The notes below the pieces were generated by a model. It saw only the letters and a program-made list of their open reading frames with translations. It ran no database searches and was not told the origin of the DNA. This document shows, piece by piece, positions 27,642 to 35,792 of a stretch of 64,000 nucleotides of DNA (its first letter is position 1; every line of letters begins with the position of its first letter). The DNA lies in contig JAHBUB010000010.1 of assembly GCA_019638285.1 (NCBI GenBank), positions 1 through 64,000 of the forward strand. Direction: 5' to 3'. A program made the translations under genes and the position numbers. This DNA comes from Cyclobacteriaceae bacterium. GTDB lineage: Bacteria > Bacteroidota > Bacteroidia > Cytophagales > Cyclobacteriaceae.

Positions 27642-28539
27642 TTTTTACCTCCTGCACTTTATCGTGAAACTTTTGCTCGGTGTATTCCTTCAAATCATTC
27701 ATAGGAGTAGACTCAAGGGGTTTCCGACCACTGTATATGGTATGGTCGATTTGTTTTAATGCCGCCCGTAACTTTTCATTTTTCACCATTTGAAAGATTT
27801 CTTTGGTGGTATATTTAGTATACGGACTAGAAAGAAGTTGCTCCATATATCCTTTCCACATGGCTAAGGTAGTTTCCGCTTGTCGGGTTGAATAACTGTT
27901 TTCCAGCTCGTGTACGGCATTTTCGAAATCCTGTTTGAACTTATTATAGCTCTTGCTTAGTTTTCTTAATATGAAATATTGCCGGATACGTTTGCCGAAT
28001 ACGATCCATATAATTATCCCCAATACGATGATCACTCCACCAATGATCAGAAGCAAAGGATAGTTAAGTAGCCAGCTTACTGTCTGGTAAGCGGTGTTGG
28101 TTTTCAATGGCAATTGTTCTACAGAAACTGAATCAGGAACTTCCTTTACCATTTGCTGTAGAAAAACCGAGTCCATTTTCGCAAATACAGCGGTGCAGTC
28201 GGTTCTGTTGACCACAAAAACCGGAAGGCTGATTCGCTGAATGGTATCTATTTCAAAGGAGGTTAAAAAATAGACTACGCTATCGTAACTGAAGCCTTCT
28301 GTTGTTTTGGTGGTAAAATATTTTTTGTGATCGATCTCAAATGGATGAAAGGAATAAGTAGAGTCGGGAAAAACGAGGATCTTATCTTTTGGATAGGTAG
28401 CAGATAATGAATAGGGAAACACTTCACCAATCTTAATACTATCCGTCTGAAATTGCCCATTTACTTTAATTTCCTGTGCGCCAGCAGAAAAAGAAATCAG
28501 GATCAATACAAAAAAAATGAATTTTACCGAATCAAGCAC
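27634..28539 (-). CDS. Bat-operon membrane protein (BatD/DUF4381-like position)
   Basis: 301 residues: a signal peptide (ending near SAGAQ, about 22), an extracytoplasmic beta-rich domain (about 24-140), one membrane helix at about 157-181 (LLLIIGGVIIVLGIIIWIVF) and a helical cytoplasmic tail. There is no enzymatic motif. The layout resembles the membrane proteins that sit between DUF58 and VWA genes in aerotolerance-type operons; I cannot name a family firmly. GTG start; overlaps of eight bases with each neighbour indicate one transcript with the DUF58 and batA genes. Confidence 0.65.
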   Translation of the reverse strand: MLDSVKFIFFVLILISFSAGAQEIKVNGQFQTDSIKIGEVFPYSLSATYPKDKILVFPDSTYSFHPFEIDHKKYFTTKTTEGFSYDSVVYFLTSFEIDTIQRISLPVFVVNRTDCTAVFAKMDSVFLQQMVKEVPDSVSVEQLPLKTNTAYQTVSWLLNYPLLLIIGGVIIVLGIIIWIVFGKRIRQYFILRKLSKSYNKFKQDFENAVHELENSYSTRQAETTLAMWKGYMEQLLSSPYTKYTTKEIFQMVKNEKLRAALKQIDHTIYSGRKPLESTPMNDLKEYTEQKFHDKVQEVKNG

Positions 28540-29413
28540 TTTTCTTCGTTTTGTTTCTGACTTTAAACAATTTCAACAACTGGGGCACGTAGTCCTCATG
28601 GGTATTTATACTCAAAAAATTGATTTGATGCTTCTTACTAAAATTGGAGAGTTGCTCTTTTCTGGTTACGTGATGATTAAATATGCGACTTCTGAAATCA
28701 CCGAAGGAGGTATTTACCCAGAATGTTTTTTTGCTCTCCTTGTCCTGAACCGGAATGATGCCAAGCTTTGGCAAATCAGTTTCTCTATTATCATTTATTT
28801 GTATTAGTACGAGATCATGTTTTTTGGCCAGTGAACGCAAGTTGGGATAGAAGGACTCATCTATGAAATCCGAAATCATAATAATTACGCTTCTCCTTTT
28901 TATTGTATTGAGTGCAAAGGCAATGGCTTTGGTAAGGTCTGTCTTTAATGATTTGGGCACTAGCCTCACTAAGCTGGAAACAATTTCATAAGCTTGTGCC
29001 ATTCCTTTTTTAGGGCGGAGGTATTTTTCTGTTTGGTCAGAGTAGCAAATTAAACCCACTTGGCTCGACTCCTTCACGCCTGACAGCGCAAGAACCCCGC
29101 AGATTTCTCTTCCAATTTCAAATTTGGTTTTACCGGGAGTGCCAATTTCCTGAGAGGCACTTACATCCATGATAAAGAAAATAGTTTGTTCTTTTTCTTC
29201 TTTAAATGTTTTTACAAAAGTGCCATGCCCCTTGGCCGACACATTCCAATCGATGGAGCGAATATCATCCCCATATTGGTAAGGGCGCACATCATCAAAC
29301 TCTAACCCGGAACCCTTAAAGATAGAGCTGAAGTCACCTTGCATCTGGCTATTAATGGCCTTCCTGATTTGAATTTCGTATTTCCTAAGTTTTTTGACTA
29401 GGTCCTTCACCAA
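28532..29413 (-). CDS. DUF58 domain protein (VWA-like, MoxR-associated)
   Basis: 293 residues. The DUF58 signature is clear: GLEFDDVRPYQYGDDIRSID then WNVSAKG, at about 36-62, followed by a VWA-like region with FIMDVSASQE. DUF58 proteins normally accompany a MoxR AAA+ ATPase, thought to act as its substrate or adaptor. Here no moxR gene lies upstream; the strand switches instead. The start is a TTG at 29413 or a GTG one codon later. A TATTTTTG box lies just upstream at 29431-29438, so this is the first gene of the operon. Confidence 0.9.
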   Translation of the reverse strand: MVKDLVKKLRKYEIQIRKAINSQMQGDFSSIFKGSGLEFDDVRPYQYGDDIRSIDWNVSAKGHGTFVKTFKEEKEQTIFFIMDVSASQEIGTPGKTKFEIGREICGVLALSGVKESSQVGLICYSDQTEKYLRPKKGMAQAYEIVSSLVRLVPKSLKTDLTKAIAFALNTIKRRSVIIMISDFIDESFYPNLRSLAKKHDLVLIQINDNRETDLPKLGIIPVQDKESKKTFWVNTSFGDFRSRIFNHHVTRKEQLSNFSKKHQINFLSINTHEDYVPQLLKLFKVRNKTKKSA

Positions 29414-29430
29414 CTTCCAGTTTTGTGGCC

Positions 29431-29438
29431 CAAAAATA
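29431..29438 (-). promoter_or_regulatory. TAnnTTTG -7 box for the Bat-like operon
   Basis: On the minus strand this reads TATTTTTG, an exact -7 box. The predicted transcript start is near 29424, only about 11 bases before the DUF58 start codon. No TTG at the expected -33 distance. Confidence 0.4.
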
Positions 29439-29483
29439 GCCGAAATATGAGTAATTTGGAGCCGTTTTCAGTGTATCCAACGG

Positions 29484-29491
29484 TAAATTTG
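29484..29491 (+). promoter_or_regulatory. TAnnTTTG -7 box for the DUF4296 gene
   Basis: TAAATTTG, exact match. The predicted transcript start is near 29498, just upstream of the ATG at 29510. This argues against the in-frame ATG at 29447 as start and for the lipoprotein start at 29510. It probably also drives mutS2. Confidence 0.5.
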
Positions 29492-29509
29492 ACAAAAGGT
29501 GCTACAGAA

Positions 29510-29860
29510 ATGATGGGATGGGTGAAGTATTTGGGAATTGTGGTTCTTATGACGCTGGTGCAATGCAAGGAAGCGCACAAGCCTGCAGGCCTATTGAATA
29601 AGGATGAAATGGTAAACCAGTTGGTTGAACTCTACCTGGCAGAGGCAAAAGTAGCTGTTACTGCAATTTCGAGAGATTCCGCCAACAAGCTTTTTAGGCC
29701 CTATGATGAATTGTTTGCCGAATCCAAGGGTTTTAAAGATTCTACGCTGAAGGCAAGCTATAACTACTATTTTCAAAGACCTGAAGAATTAGAAAAAATT
29801 CTTGATGCCGTTATTGATACCCTAAACTTGAGAGAGCAGCGTGCCACTGATAAACCCTAA
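29510..29860 (+). CDS. DUF4296 family lipoprotein
   Basis: 116 residues. A hydrophobic leader ends in a lipobox-like LVQC (Cys at about 18), giving an outer-membrane or periplasmic lipoprotein. The body matches DUF4296, a Bacteroidota family of about 100 residues with a conserved helix (MVNQLVELYLAEAKV) and SYNYYFQRPEELEKIL. Function unknown. The start choice follows the lipobox and the promoter box at 29484. mutS2 begins 14 bases after the stop. Confidence 0.8.
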   Translation: MMGWVKYLGIVVLMTLVQCKEAHKPAGLLNKDEMVNQLVELYLAEAKVAVTAISRDSANKLFRPYDELFAESKGFKDSTLKASYNYYFQRPEELEKILDAVIDTLNLREQRATDKP

Positions 29861-29874
29861 ATCATAATTGGGTC

Positions 29875-32232
29875 ATGGTTTATCCCTCTGATTTTGAAGC
29901 GAAGCTTGGGTTTGATCAAATCCGCTTGCGTATAGGCGACTATTGCTTTAACACGCTTGGGCGTAATGCAGTTGACGCAATAAGGTTTTGTACAGAATAC
30001 AAAATAATTAAGGCGCTTCTTGATCAGGGGAGTGAATTCAAAAGAATAAAAGAAAGGGCAATTGCATTTCCGCTTGCTCCTTATCACGACCCCTCAGAAC
30101 AATACCCAATAATTGGGATAGAGGGTAGTTTTATTGAAGCGGAGTCTTTGCAGGAAATTGCCATGTCTGTCCAAGTCATTGAGGATTGTTTAAGCTTCTT
30201 GAAAAATGAACAAGAGACTTATCCAAACCTATTCCAGCTTATGCTATCGGTAACTTTGCCTGACATCATAAAAAAATCTATCAATTCTAAAATTGATGAC
30301 ATGGGCAAGTTAAAGGACAATGCTAGCCATGAGCTCCTTCGAATTCGTAAAAAGTTAAGAGATGAATCTGGGAGGGCCCGCAGATTGGTCGATCAAATGT
30401 TTAGAGACGCGGTTAGTAATGGGATGGTGCCTGAAGGCAGTTCACCGGTGATTCGAGAGGGGCGGGTTGTGATTCCGGTATTGTCGGAGTACAAAAGGAA
30501 AATTAAGGGTGTGATCATGGATGAGTCGGCTACGGGACAGACGGTGTACATGGAGCCTACAGAGGTCATTGAGGCAAACAATGAGATTAGAAACTTGGAG
30601 CTTGAGGAGAGAAGGGAATCGATAAAAATTTTACGCGAACTTACGGCATTGCTTCGTACTCATCTGCCTGCACTTAAGTTGGGTTTTGATTTCCTGGGAC
30701 AATTGGACGCTATTCAGGCAAAAACTCGATTTGCATTTGATATCGAAGCGGCACTTCCTCAATTGGTGGATGGGCCGAAGCTAGATTGGATCAATGCCCG
30801 TCACCCCCTTCTTTTTTTGAATCATAAAGGAAAGATGCCTGTGGTGCCACTCACCATTGATCTTACTACCCACGAACGGTTTTTATTGGTTTCCGGCCCA
30901 AATGCCGGAGGGAAATCAGTTTGTCTAAAGACGGTGGGGCTTATTCAATACATGGTTCAGTGTGGATTGCTTGTGCCTTTGGATGAACAATCTGAAGCAG
31001 GCGTGTTTCATCATATTTTTCTCGATATAGGTGATCAGCAGTCTATTGAAAATGATCTGAGTACTTACAGTTCTCACCTTCGCAATATGCGTCATTTTGT
31101 TGACAGGGCGAATGAGGAAACATTGGTACTGATGGATGAGTTGGGAGCAGGAACGGATCCTAACTTTGGTGGAGGGATTGCAGAGGCTATTTTAAAGAAT
31201 CTGGTGGAGAAGAAGGTATGGGGTGTGGCCACGACTCATTATTACAATTTGAAATTATATGCAGAGCATAGTGAAGGGATACGAAATGCGTCCATGCAAT
31301 TTGACGGCAAAAGGCTGGAGCCGAGATTTATACTGGATATAGGAAAACCAGGAAGTTCCTTTGCTTTGGAAATTGCTCGTAAAATCGGTTTAGGAAAAAT
31401 CATTAAAGAGGCCGAGGATATTATCGGTAAAGACCTTACCGGATTAGAGACGCTTATCAAAAAAGTGAGTGATGAAAAACAGGAACTGGTCAAGAGAGAG
31501 GGGGAGGTAAAGGAAAAGGAGAAGAAGTACAATGAATTGTTAGATAAATACAATCAACTCAACCAAGAATTAGAAACCAGAAAGAAGGAAATCATTAACA
31601 AGGCAAAAGAAGAGGCTGGGCTGCTTATCAAACAAACGAATAAGGAAATTGAAAAAACCATTCGCCATATAAAAGAGAACAGGGCTGAGAAGAAGGAAAC
31701 CAAAAGAGTAAGGCAAACTCTGGAGGGACTGAAGGAAAGTGTAAAGCTCAACGCTGAGCCTAAAACAGCGAGCAATGAAATAATAAGTGAAGGAGATTAT
31801 GTGAGATTAATAGGCCAGGATGTTTCCGGAAAGGTGATCTCACTGAAAGGTAATTCTGCCCTTGTGCAGTTTGGAGACATGCGTTCTTCTGTAAAGATGG
31901 ATAAGCTTGTTAAGAGCAGTGCAAGAGAAGAAAAGGTGTCAACAGCAAGGCGTTCATTTGGTGTTGATTTGCTGGCCAAGCAAACCAATTTTAACCCTAC
32001 CCTGGATGTAAGGGGGATGCGGGTAGAAGAAATTGTTCCGGTTTTAGATCAATTTCTGGATGATGCCGTGTTGCTGGGCCATGGTGGTCTAAGAATTTTG
32101 CACGGAAAGGGAGGAGGCGTGTTGCGGGGTGTAGTACGCGAAAGGCTAAAGCAGAATAAGAATGTGGTGAGTTTTGATCACGAGCATATCGAAAGAGGAG
32201 GGGATGGAATAACTACTGTCGTATTGAAATAG
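29875..32232 (+). CDS. mutS2: MutS2-type ATPase with Smr nuclease domain
   Basis: 785 residues, normal for MutS2. The N-terminal half holds the MutS core and clamp without the mismatch-binding domain. The ATPase has Walker A GPNAGGKS at about 341-348 and Walker B LVLMDELGAGTD at about 415-425. A long charged coiled coil at about 510-625 is followed by a KOW-like segment and a C-terminal Smr domain (about 708-785; LDVRG, LRILHGKGGG). MutS2 is linked to suppression of recombination and, in some bacteria, to rescue of collided ribosomes; which applies here cannot be told from sequence. It follows the DUF4296 gene closely. Confidence 0.96.
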   Translation: MVYPSDFEAKLGFDQIRLRIGDYCFNTLGRNAVDAIRFCTEYKIIKALLDQGSEFKRIKERAIAFPLAPYHDPSEQYPIIGIEGSFIEAESLQEIAMSVQVIEDCLSFLKNEQETYPNLFQLMLSVTLPDIIKKSINSKIDDMGKLKDNASHELLRIRKKLRDESGRARRLVDQMFRDAVSNGMVPEGSSPVIREGRVVIPVLSEYKRKIKGVIMDESATGQTVYMEPTEVIEANNEIRNLELEERRESIKILRELTALLRTHLPALKLGFDFLGQLDAIQAKTRFAFDIEAALPQLVDGPKLDWINARHPLLFLNHKGKMPVVPLTIDLTTHERFLLVSGPNAGGKSVCLKTVGLIQYMVQCGLLVPLDEQSEAGVFHHIFLDIGDQQSIENDLSTYSSHLRNMRHFVDRANEETLVLMDELGAGTDPNFGGGIAEAILKNLVEKKVWGVATTHYYNLKLYAEHSEGIRNASMQFDGKRLEPRFILDIGKPGSSFALEIARKIGLGKIIKEAEDIIGKDLTGLETLIKKVSDEKQELVKREGEVKEKEKKYNELLDKYNQLNQELETRKKEIINKAKEEAGLLIKQTNKEIEKTIRHIKENRAEKKETKRVRQTLEGLKESVKLNAEPKTASNEIISEGDYVRLIGQDVSGKVISLKGNSALVQFGDMRSSVKMDKLVKSSAREEKVSTARRSFGVDLLAKQTNFNPTLDVRGMRVEEIVPVLDQFLDDAVLLGHGGLRILHGKGGGVLRGVVRERLKQNKNVVSFDHEHIERGGDGITTVVLK

Positions 32233-32262
32233 AAAAGGCCCCTGATGGAGCCCTTTCTACTA
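32233..32262 (+). terminator. probable terminator after mutS2
   Basis: The stem AAAAGGCCCC ... GGAGCCCTTT (32233-32256, two mismatches, loop TGAT) starts right after the mutS2 stop. The clean T run is about 13 bases downstream, so efficiency is uncertain. The facing lipoprotein gene ends at 32275. Confidence 0.45.
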
Positions 32263-32274
32263 AGTCTTGTTTTT

Positions 32275-32736
32275 TTATTGGAAAGTAAATACCCACTGAC
32301 CTTTCACGTTAGAAACCCTGCCTTGGTAACCATCTCCTATAAATGTGAAGAGGATCTGTAATTGAGTATCGGTTACAGAGTAGGTCATATCCAATTCATC
32401 CCCTGTATCAGGATCCCTAATAATTTGAGTTTCAGGAATGGCACCAAACTTCCATTGTCCGCTGGAAAGCCATGGACCAAGGGCAGGTCTCCCAGCCACG
32501 GAGTATCCAAAAGAGGTACTTCCGGCAGTTCCTGATAAGGTAAGGGCAAAGTTGTCATAACCTGTTTGGTCTAAATTGTCCAATTTTACAGATGTTACAT
32601 TCCAGGTCTTAGAGAGTTTTTTGAGCTGTACGTCTTCCACAGTTTCCCCTGGGCCAGAATCTTTTTTACATCCTTGGGTTATCAGAAGAATACCAAAAAA
32701 AACTCCCATCGTGATTAGTTTTCCTATTTGTTTCAT
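32275..32736 (-). CDS. lipocalin-like lipoprotein (DUF5004-type)
   Basis: 153 residues from the ATG at 32736; a start seven codons earlier is possible. The signal peptide ends with a lipobox (LLITQGC, then KKD). The beta-rich body begins KLSKTWNVTSVKLDN, typical of the lipocalin-like DUF5004/DUF4923 group of Bacteroidota lipoproteins, whose ligands are unknown. It stands alone between the convergent mutS2 gene and the ABC ATPase gene. Confidence 0.75.
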   Translation of the reverse strand: MKQIGKLITMGVFFGILLITQGCKKDSGPGETVEDVQLKKLSKTWNVTSVKLDNLDQTGYDNFALTLSGTAGSTSFGYSVAGRPALGPWLSSGQWKFGAIPETQIIRDPDTGDELDMTYSVTDTQLQILFTFIGDGYQGRVSNVKGQWVFTFQ

Positions 32737-32852
32737 TCCATGTCTTTTAAAAACCATAATAAACTTAAGAAAATGAGTTCTCTAAAAAAAGAAGCCTAAT
32801 GATCCGTTCTCGTCCACTAACTTTGATGACACATTTAATTGTCTGAACCTAC

Positions 32853-32860
32853 CAAATGTA
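32853..32860 (-). promoter_or_regulatory. TAnnTTTG -7 box upstream of the lipocalin-like lipoprotein
   Basis: The minus strand reads TACATTTG, an exact -7 box, placed just after the stop of the ABC ATPase gene. It would give a leader of about 110 bases. No TTG at 17-base distance (one at 22). Confidence 0.35.
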
Positions 32861-32862
32861 AC

Positions 32863-33480
32863 CTATTTTAAGTGTATTAAATCAATCTTCTGCGCGTTTT
32901 CGGGGTATTCATGTTCGGCATTGGAAGCAATAAGCACTAGTCTCGAGGCACCAAATTCTCTCAGCTTTACCTGATACCACTCAATTGCCCTTTTATCCAG
33001 GTTGGTAGTTGGTTCATCAAGGAATAGGGCAGAGGTGTCAGAAAAGAAGGCCAACCCCAGTTTAAGGCGTTGCTTCATGCCGGAGGAAAAATTAGAAATA
33101 AGTTTGTTTTGTGCGTGACTCAACTCCATTAAATCGGCCAGTTCTTCAATGGGTAGATTTTGAGATACCCCTTTAAATTTAAAATGAAATTTGATCATTT
33201 CGCTTAATGTAAACTCTTCGATCAATTCCATGTAAGGAGTCGCTACGGATACATTTTTATAGGCTTCTTCTTCTGGAATTATGTTTTTGGGATCGGAGTA
33301 CAAAACAGTACCAGTGCTGGCAGGTACCTGACCCCATAGCACCTGCATAAGAGTGGACTTGCCTGATCCGTTTGGCCCTACTATTGCGTAACAGCGGCTC
33401 TGCTCAAAGACAAAGTTAAACTTTTTGAAAATCCACTCGCGATTGAAGCGCTTCCCCAGATTCTCTACAATAATTTTCAT
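32863..33480 (-). CDS. stand-alone ABC transporter ATP-binding protein
   Basis: 205 residues comprising one ABC ATPase domain. Walker A GPNGSGKS at 35-42, signature NFSSGMKQR at about 131-139, Walker B ALFLDEPTTNLD at about 150-161. The His switch region reads SNAEHEY. No membrane-domain gene is adjacent. It resembles CcmA and simple exporter ATPases in size, but nothing points to a substrate. Its start overlaps the lpxA stop by four bases, so it is made with the lipid A genes; a role in envelope transport is inference. Confidence 0.85.
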   Translation of the reverse strand: MKIIVENLGKRFNREWIFKKFNFVFEQSRCYAIVGPNGSGKSTLMQVLWGQVPASTGTVLYSDPKNIIPEEEAYKNVSVATPYMELIEEFTLSEMIKFHFKFKGVSQNLPIEELADLMELSHAQNKLISNFSSGMKQRLKLGLAFFSDTSALFLDEPTTNLDKRAIEWYQVKLREFGASRLVLIASNAEHEYPENAQKIDLIHLK

Positions 33481-34275
33481 TCAAAGTGAGTGGCACTTGT
33501 GGAGAATCCTTTCATGACTCCTCGCTCAGAACTTTTGATGAAATCGATAATATAGTTGCGCTCATCACTAAGAACGATCTCTTTTTCAATCAACTCAATA
33601 GCTTTGGAATTATTGAGTCCCTTTAAAAAAATGATGCGGTAAGTATCCTGGATTTCAGATATTTTTTCAGAGGTAAATCCTCTTCTGCGCAAGCCGATCG
33701 TATTCACGCCACAATAAGTGAGCGGCTCCCTTGCGGCTTTTGTATAGGGCGGTACATCCTTTCTTACCAATGATCCACCAGACACCATCACATGGGCTCC
33801 TACTTTTACAAACTGATGCACAGCGCTTGAGCCTCCTATAATGGCCCAATCTTCTATAATTACGTGGCCAGCTACTTGTACGGCATTCGCGAAAATGCAA
33901 TTATCTCCAATGGTACAATCGTGTGCGATGTGTACATACGCCATAAGCAAACAGTTGCTTCCGATTTCGGTCTTATGCTTATCTGCTGTGCCTCTGCTGA
34001 TGGTAACGAATTCTCTGATCACGGTATTATCACCAATGAAAGTTTCCGTTTTTTCTCCAGCGAATTTTAAATCCTGAGGTACGGACGATACAGAAGCACC
34101 CGGATATACCTTTACATTTTTACCCAAGCGAGCACCTTCCCAAATAATGGCGTTGGGGCCAATCCAGCAACCATCTCCAATGACTACATCGCTTTTGATG
34201 GTAGCGAAGGTTCAGTATCACATCATTGCCGATCTTTGCGTCAGGATGAATGTTGGTTAGGGGGTATTTACTCAT
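33477..34275 (-). pseudogene. lpxA: lpxA, UDP-GlcNAc acyltransferase, frameshifted
   Basis: First enzyme of lipid A synthesis, a left-handed beta-helix trimer in the cytosol. The gene starts with an ATG at 34275 that overlaps the lpxC/fabZ stop (ATGA) and encodes MSKYPLTNIHPDAKIGNDVI, the expected N-terminus. The frame then breaks near 34208-34215 (minus strand ATACTGAACCTTCGC). Translation resumes in another frame with FATIKSDVVIGDGCWIGPNA and continues to a normal C-terminus ending at 33477. The total of 799 bases is one more than a multiple of three, and family alignment by memory suggests two bases are missing (about 266 residues when repaired). LpxA is normally essential, so a sequencing or assembly indel is likely; a true lesion is possible. 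Confidence 0.85.
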
Positions 34276-35669
34276 GCGTCTTTTCTAACAATACTTGCTG
34301 TCATGGTGCCTTCACATACCAAAGTGCTACCCACGTAAGCCCTGCCAGACATTTTTGCGATTCCCCTTTTTATCGGAACCAGCAGATTACATTGAATAAC
34401 TAAAGTATCTCCGGGAAGTACCATTTTTCTAAACCTAAAGGATTCGATCCCAAGGAAATAAGTCCAATAGTTTTCCGGATCAGGTACCGTACTGAGTACA
34501 AATATACCACCTATTTGTGCCATTGTCTCTACCTGGAGTACGGCCGGCATTACCGGATTGCCTGGAAAGTGACCCTGAAAGAAAGGCTCGTTCATGGTTA
34601 CATTTTTCACGCCCGCTACACTTTGGTGATCCAGGTGGATGATTTTGTCAATGAGTAAGAAAGGATATCGATGCCGTAAAATATTAGATATCTGATTGAT
34701 ATCAAGCACAGGTGGTAGGTTGGGGTTGTAGCGAGGTATGCCTTTCTTATCAGCCTCTGCCATCGCTTTTTTAAGCTTTTTAGCGAAAGCCACATTGGCT
34801 GCATGACCAGGTCTGGCAGCCAGAATTTGCGCTTTTAGCGGACGGCCTGCCAACGTAAGATCACCAATAATATCCAGTAGTTTATGTCTTGCGGGTTCGT
34901 TGTTATAACGAAGTTCAATATTGTTTAGAATCCCTTCTTTTTTTACCTCCACCTTTGGCTTACCCAACATTTCGGCAATGTTGTCCAATTCGTGCTCTTG
35001 AACGACACGATCCACGATCACAATTGCATTATTAAGGTCTCCACCTTTTATGAGATTATTTTTGTAAAGCATCTCCAACTCATGCAAAAAGCAAAATGTT
35101 CTGCAAGAGGCTATTTCCTTTTCAAACTGTCTGATATTGGTAATGGAGGCATGTTGACTTCCTAAAACGGGAGAGTTATAATCAATCATCACAGTCACCC
35201 TGTAATCGTCTAATGGCAGTGCAGCGATTTCTACATTGCGGTCTACCTCTCGGTAAAAGATGCCATCCTGGACTTCGAAGAAATCACGAAGGGCATTTTG
35301 TTCTTCTTTTCCGGCTTCGTTCAATACGTTTACGAATTGAATGGAACTACCATCCATAATAGGCGCCTCAGGGCCATCCAACTGAATCAACACATTGTCT
35401 ATCTCAAGACCCGTTAGGGCGGCAAGGGTGTGCTCTATCGTGCTGACACGGGCTCCACTTTGCTCAATGGTTGTGCCTCTGGATACATCCACCACATTGT
35501 CGCAATCAGCATCAATGATGGGAGACCCAGGAAGGTCTATCCTTTGAAATTTAATACCATGGTTGGGCTTTGCTGGCAGAAAGGTCATATTGGTGACGAT
35601 CCCTGTGTGCAATCCTACTCCGGACAAGGTCACGGATTTCTTAATTGTTTGCTGCTTGTGATTTAGCAT
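34272..35669 (-). CDS. lpxC/fabZ: bifunctional UDP-3-O-acyl-GlcNAc deacetylase / 3-hydroxyacyl-ACP dehydratase LpxC-FabZ
   Basis: 465-residue natural fusion typical of Bacteroidota. The N-terminal part (about 1-305) is LpxC, the zinc deacetylase that commits to lipid A: SGVGLHTG, STIEHTLAAL with the first zinc His, DGPEAPIMDGSS, RHKLLDIIGDL with further metal ligands, and GHAANVAFAK. The C-terminal part (about 320-465) is FabZ: HRYPFLLIDKI, then FFQGHFPGNPVMPAV with the catalytic His, and ETMAQIGG. The fusion joins lipid A and fatty-acid elongation, which compete for 3-hydroxyacyl-ACP. The stop overlaps the lpxA start. A gap of 123 bases separates it from lpxD. Confidence 0.97.
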   Translation of the reverse strand: MLNHKQQTIKKSVTLSGVGLHTGIVTNMTFLPAKPNHGIKFQRIDLPGSPIIDADCDNVVDVSRGTTIEQSGARVSTIEHTLAALTGLEIDNVLIQLDGPEAPIMDGSSIQFVNVLNEAGKEEQNALRDFFEVQDGIFYREVDRNVEIAALPLDDYRVTVMIDYNSPVLGSQHASITNIRQFEKEIASCRTFCFLHELEMLYKNNLIKGGDLNNAIVIVDRVVQEHELDNIAEMLGKPKVEVKKEGILNNIELRYNNEPARHKLLDIIGDLTLAGRPLKAQILAARPGHAANVAFAKKLKKAMAEADKKGIPRYNPNLPPVLDINQISNILRHRYPFLLIDKIIHLDHQSVAGVKNVTMNEPFFQGHFPGNPVMPAVLQVETMAQIGGIFVLSTVPDPENYWTYFLGIESFRFRKMVLPGDTLVIQCNLLVPIKRGIAKMSGRAYVGSTLVCEGTMTASIVRKDA

Positions 35670-35685
35670 CTAGTAATAAAAGGGG

Positions 35686-35693
35686 CAAATTTA
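35686..35693 (-). promoter_or_regulatory. TAnnTTTG -7 box upstream of lpxC/fabZ
   Basis: TAAATTTG on the minus strand, 17 bases before the ATG, giving a very short leader. It suggests lpxC/fabZ-lpxA-ABC can be transcribed apart from lpxD. Confidence 0.4.
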
Positions 35694-35792
35694 ACCCGTA
35701 TTCCTCTTATAATCTAAAAAAACGGACCTCCTCTGTGAGAAATGGGGTTAATTTATGATATAAAGTGATATGCTTTAATGGTTTAGGCTAAT

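Noticed and set aside
33477-34127. lpxA starting at the TTG at 34127
   Set aside because: This would remove the first two turns of the beta-helix. The expected N-terminus is encoded from the ATG at 34275 in another frame, so the short frame is a product of the frameshift.
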